In this document: piece by piece, positions 48,257 through 60,161 of the stretch
Numbering within the stretch: the stretch's first letter is position 1
Layout of the letters: each line of letters begins with the position of its first letter
NCBI RefSeq assembly: GCF_003576645.1
Contig: NC_044916.1
Coordinates: forward strand, 30,773,599-30,837,598
Reading direction: 5' to 3'
DNA from: Ipomoea triloba
Lineage: Eukaryota > Streptophyta > Magnoliopsida > Solanales > Convolvulaceae
DNA length: 64,000 nt
The notes under the pieces: model-generated
Database searches by the model: none
What the model saw: only the letters and a program-made list of their open reading frames with translations
What the model was told of the DNA's origin: nothing
Program-made: the position numbers and the translations under genes

Positions 48257-48606
48257 GTAAATCACTTTCTGTCGTTAATGGTGTTTACTGTATAGGGCTA
48301 GATTCTCTATTAATTACCATTGGCTGTTTTTGAAATTATTGTATAGGGCTGTGAACTTAGGTTTTAAGATTTCTTATTGGAAACCAGGCCCGGTTTTACA
48401 TTATTCGCAGTGAAATTAACGTATTCAAAATTGCTTTTGCTATATCAAGGTAAAGTAAAATTTATCTTTCTGTGTTGTGACCGTTGTTCTTTTTTTTAAA
48501 AGCTGATTTGCATGACCTCCTCTTGGGTGGGTGGGTGGGGGGAGGATAAATAGTTGGACATAAGATAATCATGACCAGTCCTTTTAACCGTTAACATGCC
48601 TGTGTT

Positions 48607-49075
48607 CCAGGATTACGTTGTTTTAAATCAACCTTGGGCTTTTGTGCAATGGATGGAAAAGCTTAGCATAGAGGAAGGGTAAAGCTTTTTTTCGGCAGGT
48701 ATATATTAATGGCTTCCTGATCATATTTTCGTCAAACCACCTCCCAAATTGACTCATGGGGACTACCCTGTTGGTTTCCCACCTGCCGGTCATGAAAAAA
48801 ATCATCAGGAAGTTCTTTCCTAAAGAGAATGTTCCAGTAACAAATTATGAACCATTAAGCAATTCTCCTGTCATTATTAAGAAGATAAAAAATTAACATT
48901 GTAATAACAGAGTCCAGCACAAAATCTCTGGTTTGAAATCTTGAAGTCTCAGATAGAAACTGGTACTCCCTACATTCTATATAATGTTAGTTTTATACTC
49001 TTTATATGCTAAAGACTTGATCTGATTCTTCATTTGCATTTTAGTTTTTAGTTAACCTTGTTTTCAATGTTCTAA
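48607..49075 (+). repeat. Fragment X copy 2 fused to repeated R1 exon
   Basis: Repeats fragment X (GGATTACGTTGTTTTAAATC, compare 47152) and then passes directly into the R1 exon otherwise found at 47942. The join is at the shared word CACAAA, found at 47488 and 47967 in the first copy. This copy is thus the first one with about 480 bases deleted through a six-base microhomology. Confidence 0.75.
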
Positions 49076-50289
49076 GACTCTTGCTACAAATAAAGCAACC
49101 ATCAGAATCTTCGTACTATTAAGTCTTATAACTTGTGTACTGAGATTATTTTGTATACAAGCCCAACAGGAACTGTGGTCTGCAATCTGGCTTCAATTGC
49201 TTTGCCACCTTTTGTCAGGGAAAAGGTAATTTAATTGAGTCCATAGGATACATATTTAGTGCTGTTACTGTTTAATAAATAAAAAGACATGTTCTCTCAA
49301 TCAACTTCCTTATCATGTAGGGGGTTCCAATTAAACCACAACCATCTAAGCTTTTTGGAAGCAGAGGCTCTATAAATCGATACTTTGATTTTGATAAACT
49401 GGCAGAGGTTTGACTTGTTCCATAAGTAATTGCTTCATATCTTTCTTGATGTTATAATTTATAAATTTGGCTGTAATGTGTTCCTCCTTACTAATACAGG
49501 TTACTGCAATAGTTACAACAAACCTGAACAAAATTATTGATGTTAATTTTTATCCCGTCAAAACTGCAAAGAACTCTAATTTACATCACAGGTCCATTGG
49601 GATTGGTGTCCAAGGCTGACATTATCACAAGAGGTGAACTACCTTGATGCAACAGTAATTCCTTCTTCTTGATGCATTATTTCTTTTGTTTTGATACATC
49701 ATCTGATGTGTGCAGGCTCAGGATCTAAACAAAGAAATATTTGAAACAATATACTACCATGCTCTGAAAGCTTCTTCTGATTTGGCTGCAAAGGAAGGCC
49801 CTCTATGACACCTATGACGGTAGTGCCATAAGCAAGGTATATGTTAGTGTTTCTGCTTAGACATTTAAGTGACTAGTACTCTGTGGTTTTTTTTTGCTTT
49901 AGTCCGTTAGTGTAGTCATTGCAAGTTAAATTTGCCAGTTTATATTTGATTTTTCATTGGTTACACCCGTAGATAGGTTTCTGATTAAATTGATTGATTT
50001 TATTGTTTAGGGTACCCTCCAGCCAGATATGTGGGGAGTCACCCCCTCAAATCAATGGGATTGGGTTGCTCTTCGAGCAATGATAGATAAGAATGAAGTA
50101 AGGAATTCCCTTCTTGTAGCACCAATGCCCACTGCTTCAACAAGCCAAATTCTTGGAAATAATGAATGCTTTGAGCCATACACTTCCAACATTTATAGCC
50201 GCAGAGTTGTAAGGTTTCTTTGCCCATAAGATTCTGTTAGTTCACATTTTAGTTTGCTACCTATCCAATTCTAACTACTGTTGTATTTT

Positions 50290-50500
50290 GACAGCAGTGA
50301 TCATATATCTGATTTCGAGGATTTTATTACTACAATGATTCTTTAATCTGGGTTGATAAAGGTTATTTGGGTGTCTTGATTAAAGGTTTCACCTAATCCA
50401 GGGCTGGGGAGAGTTGTGTTCTTGACTGCTCATGAACTGTTTGATTTATTTCATACTGGTCTCTTGATTGGGTTTTTTTCAATCTTTATTTTCATGAGTT
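50290..50500 (+). pseudogene. Third cyclin B1 piece (intron 1)
   Basis: GATCATATATCTGATTTCGA, CTAATCCAGGGCTGGGGAG and GTTCTTGACTGCTCATGAAC repeat cyclin intron 1 at 43808-44000. It directly follows the R1 relic and is cut by a retroelement LTR at 50502. Confidence 0.75.
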
Positions 50501-50501
50501 A

Positions 50502-50900
50502 TGTTAGAGAGATTAGTGGGGAGTTGAGAGATACTCTCCTAGCCTAGGGTTTTGAATAAGTGGTTGTCATTACTTCTTACCTTGTATAAATAGCTAGGTT
50601 GTACAGCTCCTAAAGATGAATATATACAAACATACGTACGATAAACTGCTTTCTCTTAAACTAAACAAACATGGTATCAGAGCCTCGAAAGTGAGGCAGT
50701 GGGTGGTGGTCGGAACTGGGAGACGACGCCGGAGCTCGGAGTTCGTCGTCGCTGGGATCCTCACGCGCCTCCACGCGCCGCCGTCGCAACCTTCACACGC
50801 CTGCCGTGCGGCGTTTTCCGGCGTCTTCTCCGGTCGCGATTGGTATGGCCGAGCTCGTCTTCCCGTGCTGAGTTTTCCCAGGTATGGTTTGGGTATAAGT
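50502..50900 (+). mobile_element. Short-LTR retroelement remnant with tRNA-iMet primer site
   Basis: A presumed 5' LTR of 166 bases runs from TGTTAGAGAGATTAGTGG (50502) to CTAAACA (50667), with TATA-like TATAAATAG near 50584. The primer site TGGTATCAGAGC (50672-50683) is complementary to initiator tRNA-Met, as in Copia and TRIM elements. The GC-rich DNA that follows has no gag similarity, and no 3' LTR was found. A TRIM or a truncated Copia element are both possible. Confidence 0.65.
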
Positions 50901-50939
50901 TTTGTGAGGATAAGAGTGTTTAGGAAAAATTAAGATATT

Positions 50940-52700
50940 AGGCTTTTGATTAAAGAAATAAATGATGTCATTTTTGTAAATTAATAAGGATAAAAAAAAT
51001 AAAAATAAAAAATGTATTGCCAGGAGATCGTCGCCGCCGGAGTCCCAGCCCTATCGTATCGGAAAACGCGCATAATCCGCCCTCGATGCGGCTGATATTT
51101 TTGCCCGTTGCGACGACCCTCTCCCGCTAGCTGATCATGTGCTAACGAACTTTGAAGATTTTGATGAAAACCCCAAAACCAAGCTCGTTTCATCATCGAA
51201 AGAGTCGGAGAAGAAGACCAGAGAAAATTGGTTCGCTGGAGAAGAATATAAAGATGTGAAATGATTAAAATGCCCTCATTATTTTAAATTCCGGCGACAT
51301 TTGGCCGGAGTGACCAAAATTGATACAAATTTCAAAGTCGTGGTATGCAATTAACACTTTTGAAAGTCGTGGATCAAAATTAATAGGACCCCTATACTCA
51401 GTGGACCAAAATGGCAATTTGCTCCAAAATTAACTATTATTTTAAGCTCTTCAATTTTTACCAAACAGAGCTATAACTTGTTTGTACCTTAAAATAAGCT
51501 ATAAGTTCTACCAAGCAGAGCAAAAAAAAAAAAATGATAAAACACACAAATGTATTCAATACATTTTTAAAACCTACAACCATACACCATAAATGGAGGC
51601 AAATTTTTCTGTGTACTATGAATATAATATACATTTTAATATTTTAAAATTATATTATTTATGTAATGAATTTACATTATTTTTCAATAATCAAATAATG
51701 TCCTTTCAAATAATATACTTTAAGTACAAAAATAATGTACTTTTAATATATTTAAAATGTACTTTTTATTTATGGTCCATACCTATGAAAATTATAGTGA
51801 AAGAATACGCCTATGTAAATTGATAAATAAGGAAAAAGAGACTAAAAACTCAAAAATACACCTACGTAACTTGTAAAAGAATGAGATATTTTTTAAAAAT
51901 ACCTCTAAAATTTATTTAAAAAACATAAGCACAAAATCACAAATGAAAAAAAAAAATCAATGAAAACTAAATTTACATAAAAAAAACTATTAAAACATCA
52001 GAAAGTCAACTAGTGGTAAAGAAGGGAAGTTAAGGCATTTCAAAAAAAAAAAAAAAAAGCATAGGAGGCGAAAAGAACCCAAGAAAAGAAGGAAAAATTG
52101 AAGGAAAAAAAAAACAAAAATTATATAAAAGAATTATATAAAAGAATGTTGAAAATCGTTTAACTGGAAATTGATTGAGTAATTGTGCAAATATGCATTT
52201 CTAGACGCATAGCTTGTCATTGAATTTAGAGAGGGGAAGAGAGTTACAGATGGAGAGACTGGAATTGATCCTGTGAGCAATCGAAATGGAGAACATTTTG
52301 CAGTGAGGTTAAGTACATCAATGAGAACCCATCAAATTGAACGTGTATGGTAGTAATAGCTGGTTGAAGAGAGCGAGACTTTGAATTAACCGTTGATCTC
52401 GTGTATAATTATGCACACAAATAAACATCAGATCATTTTAATTTATTTTCTTTCATAGGTATCGCGATCTTGAACTAACGATTATGACTCAAAAATGGTG
52501 AAAAAAAAGATAGATTTAAAATACTATTGTATTTTTATTTACGCAATATAAATTATAATTTCTTTTATCATTATCGTAAAAAGATCTGTTTAATAAAAAT
52601 TAATTATATTCATATTAAATTAATCCATAATAATAGAAATAAGCACGAGTTCAATTTTGCTAACTCTTTCTCGTTCGAGCCCAGCAACACCAAGTCTTCT
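50940..52700. other. Intergenic DNA with transposon remnants
   Basis: At 51290-51435, GACCAAAATTGATAC, AAAGTCGTGGATCAAAATTA and GACCAAAATGGCAATTTGCTC resemble the ends of the palindromic element at 52719. At 51593-51790 is an AATGTACTTTT-rich segment like 1513-1700. No gene recognised. Confidence 0.45.
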
Positions 52701-52718
52701 TAATGCAATTTACAAAAT

Positions 52719-53312
52719 GAGCAAATACGAATTTTGGTACCAAGACTATTAGCAAAATGACAATTTTGGTTAACATGTTTAATTTCTACCAATTTTGATC
52801 TCACGACTATTGTTTTAGTACCACTTTTCATTTACGATTATTATTTTAGTGTCAAAATTCATCACGCCGGACACCCATCCATTTAAAGCGTGCAAAAATC
52901 TAAAATTGTTAAAGGCATTTTCGATATTTTCAACTTAATATCCCAATTTGAGCATGATAAATGAATTTAAGTCTTAAGATCGATCAAAATTTGCAGTTTT
53001 TCTCTTCATTTTACCTTAATTTGAGGATGAAAACTGTGAATTGTGATCAATCTTTGTGCTTAAGTCTCTTTATTCATGCTCAATTTGGGATATTGAGTTG
53101 AAAAGGACGAAAATATCTTTAAATTTTTTTATTTCGACACGTTTTAAACAGATGTGTGATCGGCGCGATGAATTTTGGCACTAAAATAGTAGTCATGGGA
53201 CCAAAATTGATACTAAAACAATAGTCGTGAGACCAAAATTAGTAGAAATTGAACATGTGAATCAAAATTGTCATTTTGCTAATAGTCGTATGACTAAAAT
53301 TGATATTTGCTC
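52719..53312. mobile_element. Palindromic MULE-like element
   Basis: The 594-base element is nearly one long inverted repeat. The left end is GAGCAAATACGAATTTTGG and the right end in reverse GAGCAAATATCAATTTTAG; similarity continues inward for close to 290 bases per arm (for example AATATCCCAATTTGAGCATG and its counterpart). It is flanked by a perfect 10-base duplication TTTACAAAAT (52709-52718 and 53313-53322). Long arms and a 9-11-base target duplication suit Mutator-like elements. It encodes nothing and depends on a transposase supplied elsewhere. Confidence 0.8.
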
Positions 53313-53675
53313 TTTACAAAATTTACATAGTATACATTATCTGTAGTGGTTGTGATTTCTCTTATCACATAAAAGCATTAATTATTTAATTATAACAATT
53401 CCACTAAATTATGATTTGATAGTTACACAATTTTTTAAAATTAAATTAAATTACTTAACACGTTTCTTTCATCCAAATTTTTTTCTTTTTGTTTTTCATG
53501 AATAAAAAAAGAAGTGATGATGGTGGGGTGTTTGAAAAATAGATTATCAACCAAAGTTTGACTTGCTTAATCAACTTTAACAATCTGAAAGAAATTAAAA
53601 ATTAAAATAAAAATTAGCTTTAAAAAAAAAAACAAAAACAAAAACAAAAAGGCTCTCTTTAGTTAGGAATCTATA

Positions 53676-55618
<1,943 letters not shown>

Positions 55619-55634
55619 TAATTTTTAAAAAAGT

Positions 55635-55745
55635 TAGCTTTACCGTTGAGAGAGTATGAGCATGTATCTCCCCGCCGATCTCTCTTTATATATAGGGCCC
55701 GGCTACCCCTCTTCTCACCGCCTCTCCCTCCCCCAAAACTGCCTT
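55635..55745 (+). pseudogene. Fourth cyclin B1 piece (promoter and leader)
   Basis: CCGTTGAGAGAGTATGAGCA and TGTATCTCCCCGCC match CCGTTGAGAGAGTC and TGTATCTCCCCGAC at 43515-43550, and CACCGCCTC follows in both. It keeps one AACGG-type (MSA) core and has a TATA-like TTATATATAGG at about 55687. It lies 16 bases beyond the Helitron end and directly before the mitochondrial rRNA insert. Confidence 0.65.
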
Positions 55746-55769
55746 ACTAAATTCCACAGCTTTAAAGGG

Positions 55770-55861
55770 GTTCCCCTACGGCTACCTTGTTACGACCGCC
55801 AATAAGACCACCAAAAGCCTTTGTGGCACTAGTGTGACACAGAAGTCATGGGTGTTGCTTC
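55770..55861 (-). pseudogene. Nuclear insertion of mitochondrial 18S rRNA, part 1
   Basis: 55770-55796 is a 27-base match, on the minus strand, to the extreme 3' region of plant mitochondrial 18S rRNA (contains GGCTACCTTGTTACGAC). GCCAATAAGACCACCAAAAG and CCTTTGTGGCACTAGTG continue the same gene after a deletion of about 30 bases. GTTCCCCTACGG distinguishes it from plastid 16S and nuclear 18S. Fragmentary and rearranged, so it is not a functional rRNA gene. Confidence 0.8.
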
Positions 55862-55866
55862 GGGTG

Positions 55867-56249
55867 TGTTGAGATTGTGGCTCAATTTGCATGGACCATT
55901 TCTCCTATTTTGATGGCATTTGTACATGTTCTCCGTCTTCATTGCTCCTTCTTGCATTGCCGCACTTTTCTCTCAATTTTCATTGTATAAATAGTGTTCC
56001 TTTTCTTTGTATTCAATGCACCATCAATTCAATTAATTCATCCTTCTAATTTGTTTCTCTCATCTCTCACGTAGCATATATAAATATATATTATATTCAT
56101 TAATTCCCTTTTGAGAGTTTAATATATATTTTATATTTTTCCCATTTTAGTGATTCATTTGTTATTTATATATTGTCCCTATTATTTAACTTCTATAATT
56201 CTCAATTTTCGATTATTCGCTTCCGCATTATTCCGCTATATTCCTAACA
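55867..56249. mobile_element. Solo LTR inside the mitochondrial insert
   Basis: The 383-base sequence begins TGTTGAGATTGTGG and ends TTCCTAACA, the TG...CA ends of an LTR. It is flanked by a perfect five-base duplication GGGTG (55862-55866 and 56250-56254). TATAAATAG at about 55986 could be the LTR promoter. No primer site or coding region follows, so recombination between two LTRs has removed the interior. Confidence 0.82.
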
Positions 56250-56400
56250 GGGTGAACACTAGTGTGACACAGAAGTCACGGGTGTTCATTCGTCCGATAC
56301 TTCGGGCGAAACCACACAGAAGTTACGGGTGTTCATTCGTCCGATGCTTCGGGCGAAACCAATTCCCAGGATGTGACGGGCGTAATACGCGATGCAGCCG
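56250..56400 (-). pseudogene. Nuclear insertion of mitochondrial 18S rRNA, part 2
   Basis: Continues the insert beyond the solo LTR. ACTAGTGTGACACAGAAGTC is repeated from part 1. The block CGGGTGTTCATTCGTCCGAT, then CTTCGGGCGAAACCA, appears twice in a row (about 56279-56322 and 56327-56372). The last copy runs into TTCCCAGGATGTGACGGGCG. All match, on the minus strand, the conserved 3' minor domain of mitochondrial 18S rRNA. The internal duplications show rearrangement during or after insertion. Confidence 0.78.
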
Positions 56401-56453
56401 AGCCATCGCTCACCGTTATGGATGACCTCATGGAGCCCTAAGAGTACTTTACA

Positions 56454-56660
56454 CTAGCTTAGGCGTGAGGATTACTTCACTTAAATTTAGCTTAGGCGTG
56501 AGGATTACTTCACTTAAATTTCATGAAATGTAAGTTGGGCTTGCTCTTTTGCTCAAATTGATTCCGCTTATGTGAATTTGGTTTTTAGTGTATATATTCA
56601 ATTGGTATTTTGTGAATTTGGTTCTTAGTGTATATATTCAATTGGTATTTTTGTCATGTG
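56454..56660. repeat. Two short tandem duplications
   Basis: AGCTTAGGCGTGAGGATTAC, with ATTTCACTTAAATTT-type continuation, occurs twice with a period of about 34 bases (56455 and 56489). TTAGTGTATATATTCAATTG occurs twice with a period of about 40 bases (56585 and 56625). No gene. Confidence 0.8.
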
Positions 56661-56840
56661 CTCTTCTTAATCATTTGTTCATGTGGGCTCTATCCGCTTT
56701 ACGCTTATTGAAAGCACAATTCTAGACATATGTTAGAATAAGAAAAAGCATGCATATTGGAGCTGAATAGCTCCACAGGTGTGGTCTCAAGTAGACCCGA
56801 AAGGAAAAAAAATATTATGGAATGAATGTTTGAGTTATTT

Positions 56841-56899
56841 TTTTTTTTTTTTTGAAAAAACAAAACCACACATATTAATAACTAACCGAGTTCATAACC
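56841..56899 (-). mobile_element. Very short retroposed insert with perfect 17-base duplication
   Basis: GAATGTTTGAGTTATTT occurs on both sides (56824-56840 and 56900-56916). The 59-base insert starts with a T run of about 13 bases, so read on the minus strand it ends in poly-A. This is the mark of LINE-driven target-primed reverse transcription. The insert itself is unrecognised. Confidence 0.75.
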
Positions 56900-57055
56900 G
56901 AATGTTTGAGTTATTTAGTGACAGTTTCTTCTTGATGTCTAGGGCGGACATCAAGTCTGCTGGATCTCATTACAGAGAAGGTTGGTATGTTGCACATAAT
57001 TGTCTAATGTGAAAATATTTTACCTAAATTATCTACTTATTTCTTCTGGGTGGTC

Positions 57056-57571
57056 TATCTAGCTAAGTATTTACTGCTGGAGAAAAATGGAATCGTCAGC
57101 ATTGTTGTGCATAAAGATTCAACAGCAGCAGATATCTTGCAGTCATTCGTTTCGTTCATGCTCTTGTCATGTCAAAACTTGCTGGCGGGAAGCGAGATGT
57201 GCATATGGAGAGTGAATTGTGGATTGAAAAGCACTACAAAATCTTCATTTCAAAGGTATTTTGTCTTACCTCAGACCTGCGTTTTCTTAGAGATGATGAA
57301 ATAAATTGAAGAGCAAAATAGCATTGGAGTGTTGTTCCCTTAAAAACTATATATTGAAGCACACCATTTGATATCTGGTTACATAAGACAATGCTTTATC
57401 CCTTTTCCCCTTCCAAACTAGTGAAAGAACAATATATTTACTCTTTCCGTTACTATTTTTGCTTTTTGGCAGCTTCAATCATGTGGTTGGAAAACAGAAC
57501 GCCTTTTGTCACCTTCAATTGGTTGGAGACCAAAATGGTTATTGGAGCCTTCTGATGATAAAGCAGACTAA
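57056..57571 (+). pseudogene. RUS (DUF647) C-terminal gene fragment
   Basis: The exon near 57056-57256 reads AKYLLLEKNGIVSIVVHKDS then TAADILQSF. After a short insertion that shifts frame it continues in another frame as VHALVMSKLAGGKRDVHMES, later LWIEKHYKIFISK, to a GT donor. The last exon, 57473-57571, reads LQSCGWKTERLLSPSIGW, then RPKWLLEPSDDKAD and TAA. This matches the C-terminus of ROOT UV-B SENSITIVE family proteins, which act in plastids and in root light responses. The conserved DUF647 core is absent, so it is a relic. Confidence 0.72.
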
Positions 57572-57859
57572 TAACATCATGAAGCCTCCTAGTTCCCGTT
57601 GAGATAAGATATATGGCACAATTCTATTTCTTTCCATGGGAACACTTCAGGGTTTTGAGTTTCCAACTTTCTTGCTGCCACCATGACTCTTGCAACATAG
57701 AGACCCGAAACAATTTCTTCGATGATCCATTATGGAGAACAAAATTTTCAGGTTCCAGTTGGCTGGTTTATAACTTGATGCTTTGTAGTCTTTCTGAGAA
57801 ATAGAATTGTTGTTGAATGGTGTTCATTGATAACCTGGAAATCTGCTATGCTTTAAGAC

Positions 57860-58185
57860 TCTTAAACAGGAAAGCCACCTGTGTGAGAACAAAATTTTCA
57901 AGTTCCAGTTGGGTGGCAAGGCTATCCAAGACCAGATACACACTCTCAGACTGGGCATGTGATTTGTCAAAGGCTATAAATTCATGGATAACACCTTCCA
58001 GTTCAATCCAACTACACCCCCTGATCTTTTCAACTCCATTGTCTTTCGTCTTTTTCCTGACTTGAGCTACTGCTTTCCAGTTTTGAGACATTGAATGTAA
58101 ATTTGCCAGAAGTGTGTACCTGCCACTGTGATGAGGTTGTCTCCTGATCAGAAGATTTCCTACCCATTCTTGAGCATATATGAAA
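57860..58185 (-). pseudogene. PPR protein E-domain fragment
   Basis: The minus strand reads LLIRRQPHHSGRYTLLANLH then SMSQNWKAVAQVRKKTKDNG, then VEKIRGCSWIELEGVIHEFI with AFDKSHAQSES. This is the E/E+ region of a PLS-class PPR protein. There are no PPR repeats upstream and no DYW domain after LELENFVLTQ, and the frame changes between the first two parts. It is unrelated in detail to the intact PPR gene at 40.1 kb. Confidence 0.75.
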
Positions 58186-58225
58186 TGTATGAGGATCGAA
58201 CCTCATCCCAATCAAAGTTGGCATA

Positions 58226-59300
58226 ATTGTTGAACATATAGTAGGAATATGCTAGAGTATATTATTGAAAAAGTAAGTACCCCACTCTATTACCCTAGCT
58301 TATTAAATTAAAATAAATTAGTAGCTACAAACAAAAAATACAGAGTAATACATATGTATTTCTTTAATTTAGAATTCAATGTTTACAATATCTTTATTCC
58401 AAAAAAAAAAATTATTCATTATCAAACAATTAAAAAAGAGATATAATTTCATTAGTTATATTGTCTTTATTTTTCTACAATACAAAAATTTATTACCTTC
58501 AAATTCATTAATTAATTATATTCACTACATTATTCATTGTCTTCTCTTTAGACTATCTTGTAATTAAATATCAAAATTAGAATACAAAATAATATTTATT
58601 TACTAAGTATTCTATCAAATATTTTACTTATATATATATACTTAGGTAATTTTAGTTTCACCGGACTAATCACAAGCCTACAACACCTCACCCCTAGAGC
58701 CACTGAAGTAAATCACGAGTCCTGCAATCAGCTCATCGCAGTATCACCTTTAATTGTGACATCAAATCTAGGACCAATCCATGTGACATCAAGTCAGACG
58801 ACAAATCAGTACACACGGGGCAAATCTTTAATTGTGACATCAAGTCAGACAACAAACCAGTACATACGGGGCAAATATTTTACTTAATATTACTCTTGGA
58901 ATGATGGAAAACGTTTGCTCTTTTAAATTTCGAATGTTGTCGGCTTTAAACTTTTGCTTTGATGTTGCGGCGTTATGGTTTGTGAGGTAGCTTAGAAACA
59001 CGTTGGACCACTGCACATGATTCACGTATATGTATGTCGCAAGAGATGCAATGTGTGAACACCACATTTCTCATCACAATTGGATATATATGATGCATGC
59101 ATGCTGCGCTAGCTTCAGAACTACTGCACATAAATTATTGCCATATCTCACCTATCTCATTACTAATTAAGTCTATTCATCTATCATCTATTTCTCATGT
59201 TCACATCACTTTACTATAATTAATGCAATTCATTAATTTCACCAAATCACTACATGTTATGTTAATATAATCTCATTATCCAATGAAATCGATATTACCA
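58226..59300. other. Intergenic DNA with a tandem duplication
   Basis: CTTTAATTGTGACATCAA recurs with CAGTCAGAC-type text at about 58747, 58788 and 58828; the best pair (GACATCAAGTCAGAC to CGGGGCAAAT) has a period of about 50 bases. No gene recognised. Confidence 0.5.
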
Positions 59301-59309
59301 TAATGCCCA

Positions 59310-59460
59310 CATTTCTGTGAGACTGATTGGGTCAAGATAAAATGTAATACTTTATTCATGATTTGGTATTGCATTTGATAGTATCAGTATTATAATTCAT
59401 CTTGACTCGACCCATTTCACGGATAAAGATCAGTGAGGCAGTCTCACACAAGTTTTTGGC
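59310..59460. repeat. Copy of the GAGACCGTCTCAC inverted-repeat family
   Basis: The left part TGTGAGACTGATTGGGTC and the right part GACTCGACCCATTTCACG, then GCAGTCTCACACAAGTTTTT, correspond to the ends of the element at 25946-26405. The interior is shorter and diverged. Confidence 0.55.
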
Positions 59461-59585
59461 TTACGGTAATGGTACATAACTTAGTTAAATCTATTACAAT
59501 TTAATCAGATAAAGTCATATAAGATATTATTATACGGAGTACGTACAAAAATTTAATTCGATTAAATTGTACTTATATAAATATT

Positions 59586-59718
59586 GCCAAAGACCCTGTG
59601 GTCAAGTGGCATCCGGTGTCCCGTTTAACACTCCCACATGGATGATGGGAGTGGGTTGGAGGCAACTGTTAACTCGTTGTGCTTCAGTAGGTTGAGAAGT
59701 AGTACTCAAAAAAAAAAG
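59586..59718 (+). mobile_element. tRNA-derived SINE with target duplication
   Basis: 133 bases ending in an A run. It starts GCCAAAGACCCTGTGGTC, with A-box-like TGGTCAAGTGGCATCCGG and B-box-like GGGTTGGAGGC. The flanks TACTTATATAAATATT (59570-59585) and TACTTCTATAAATATT (59719-59734) match at 15 of 16 positions. The head resembles Au-type SINEs widespread in angiosperms. Confidence 0.8.
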
Positions 59719-59908
59719 TACTTCTATAAATATTTAAAACAATGTGGGTATCTAACATTATCAAAATATAATATGCCATTTCACACTACTCAGAATTATC
59801 ATGCAATACAACCTTCCACATTAAGAGTTAAAAAAAAAATAAAAAGGCTTACTAATTACCTCGAAATTTTAAAAATAAATAAACAAAAAACTTGTGAAGA
59901 ATATTGTG

Positions 59909-59916
59909 GGAATATC
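59909..59916 (+). promoter_or_regulatory. P1BS-like motif, RNase gene 2
   Basis: GAATATCC in TTGTGGGAATATCC, 135 bases upstream of the TATA box. It corresponds to the motif at 37451 in the paralogue and fits GNATATNC. Confidence 0.5.
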
Positions 59917-60051
59917 CTGAATTTGTGTGAATTTATTGAGTTATGACCTTTTGAACCCACATGGAAACATATACACTCAAACTAAAAACCTCAATTTCAC
60001 TGTTCACACTCATTACAGTTTGCCTGTTCACATCTTTGGTCATTTTTAGCC

Positions 60052-60059
60052 TATAAATA
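60052..60059 (+). promoter_or_regulatory. TATA box, RNase gene 2
   Basis: TATAAATA in AGCCTATAAATACAT, identical over 15 bases to the paralogue's TATA region. It lies 103 bases before the ATG. Confidence 0.75.
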
Positions 60060-60161
60060 CATCCATAACCAGTGTTATTAGTACACCACTACATGCTTAG
60101 CAATAACATTTTTTTTATTAAATAATAGTTTAAATCCAGAAAGCCATTAATATAGTAAATT

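Larger units (their letters stand above)
47701..50225 (+). pseudogene. Ribonucleotide reductase large subunit (R1) pseudogene
   Basis: Exons in order: 47701-47870 ([37 protein letters not shown]); 47942-48034 ([20 protein letters not shown]); a repeat of that exon at about 48918-48985; about 49160-49226 ([19 protein letters not shown]); 49321-49408 (GSRGSINRYFDFDKLAE); about 49500-49622 (VTAIVTTNLNKIIDVNFYP, then a stop after GIGVQG); about 49717-49838 ([20 protein letters not shown], then a frameshift after EGP); and 50011-50225 ([30 protein letters not shown]). The N-terminal ATP-cone and first barrel segments and the C-terminal redox cysteines are missing. R1 makes deoxyribonucleotides from ribonucleoside diphosphates. 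Stops, a frameshift and rearranged order show it is dead. Confidence 0.92.

Noticed and set aside
55770..55861. Functional rRNA gene
   Set aside because: Only fragments of the mitochondrial 18S 3' end, with a deletion and duplications.
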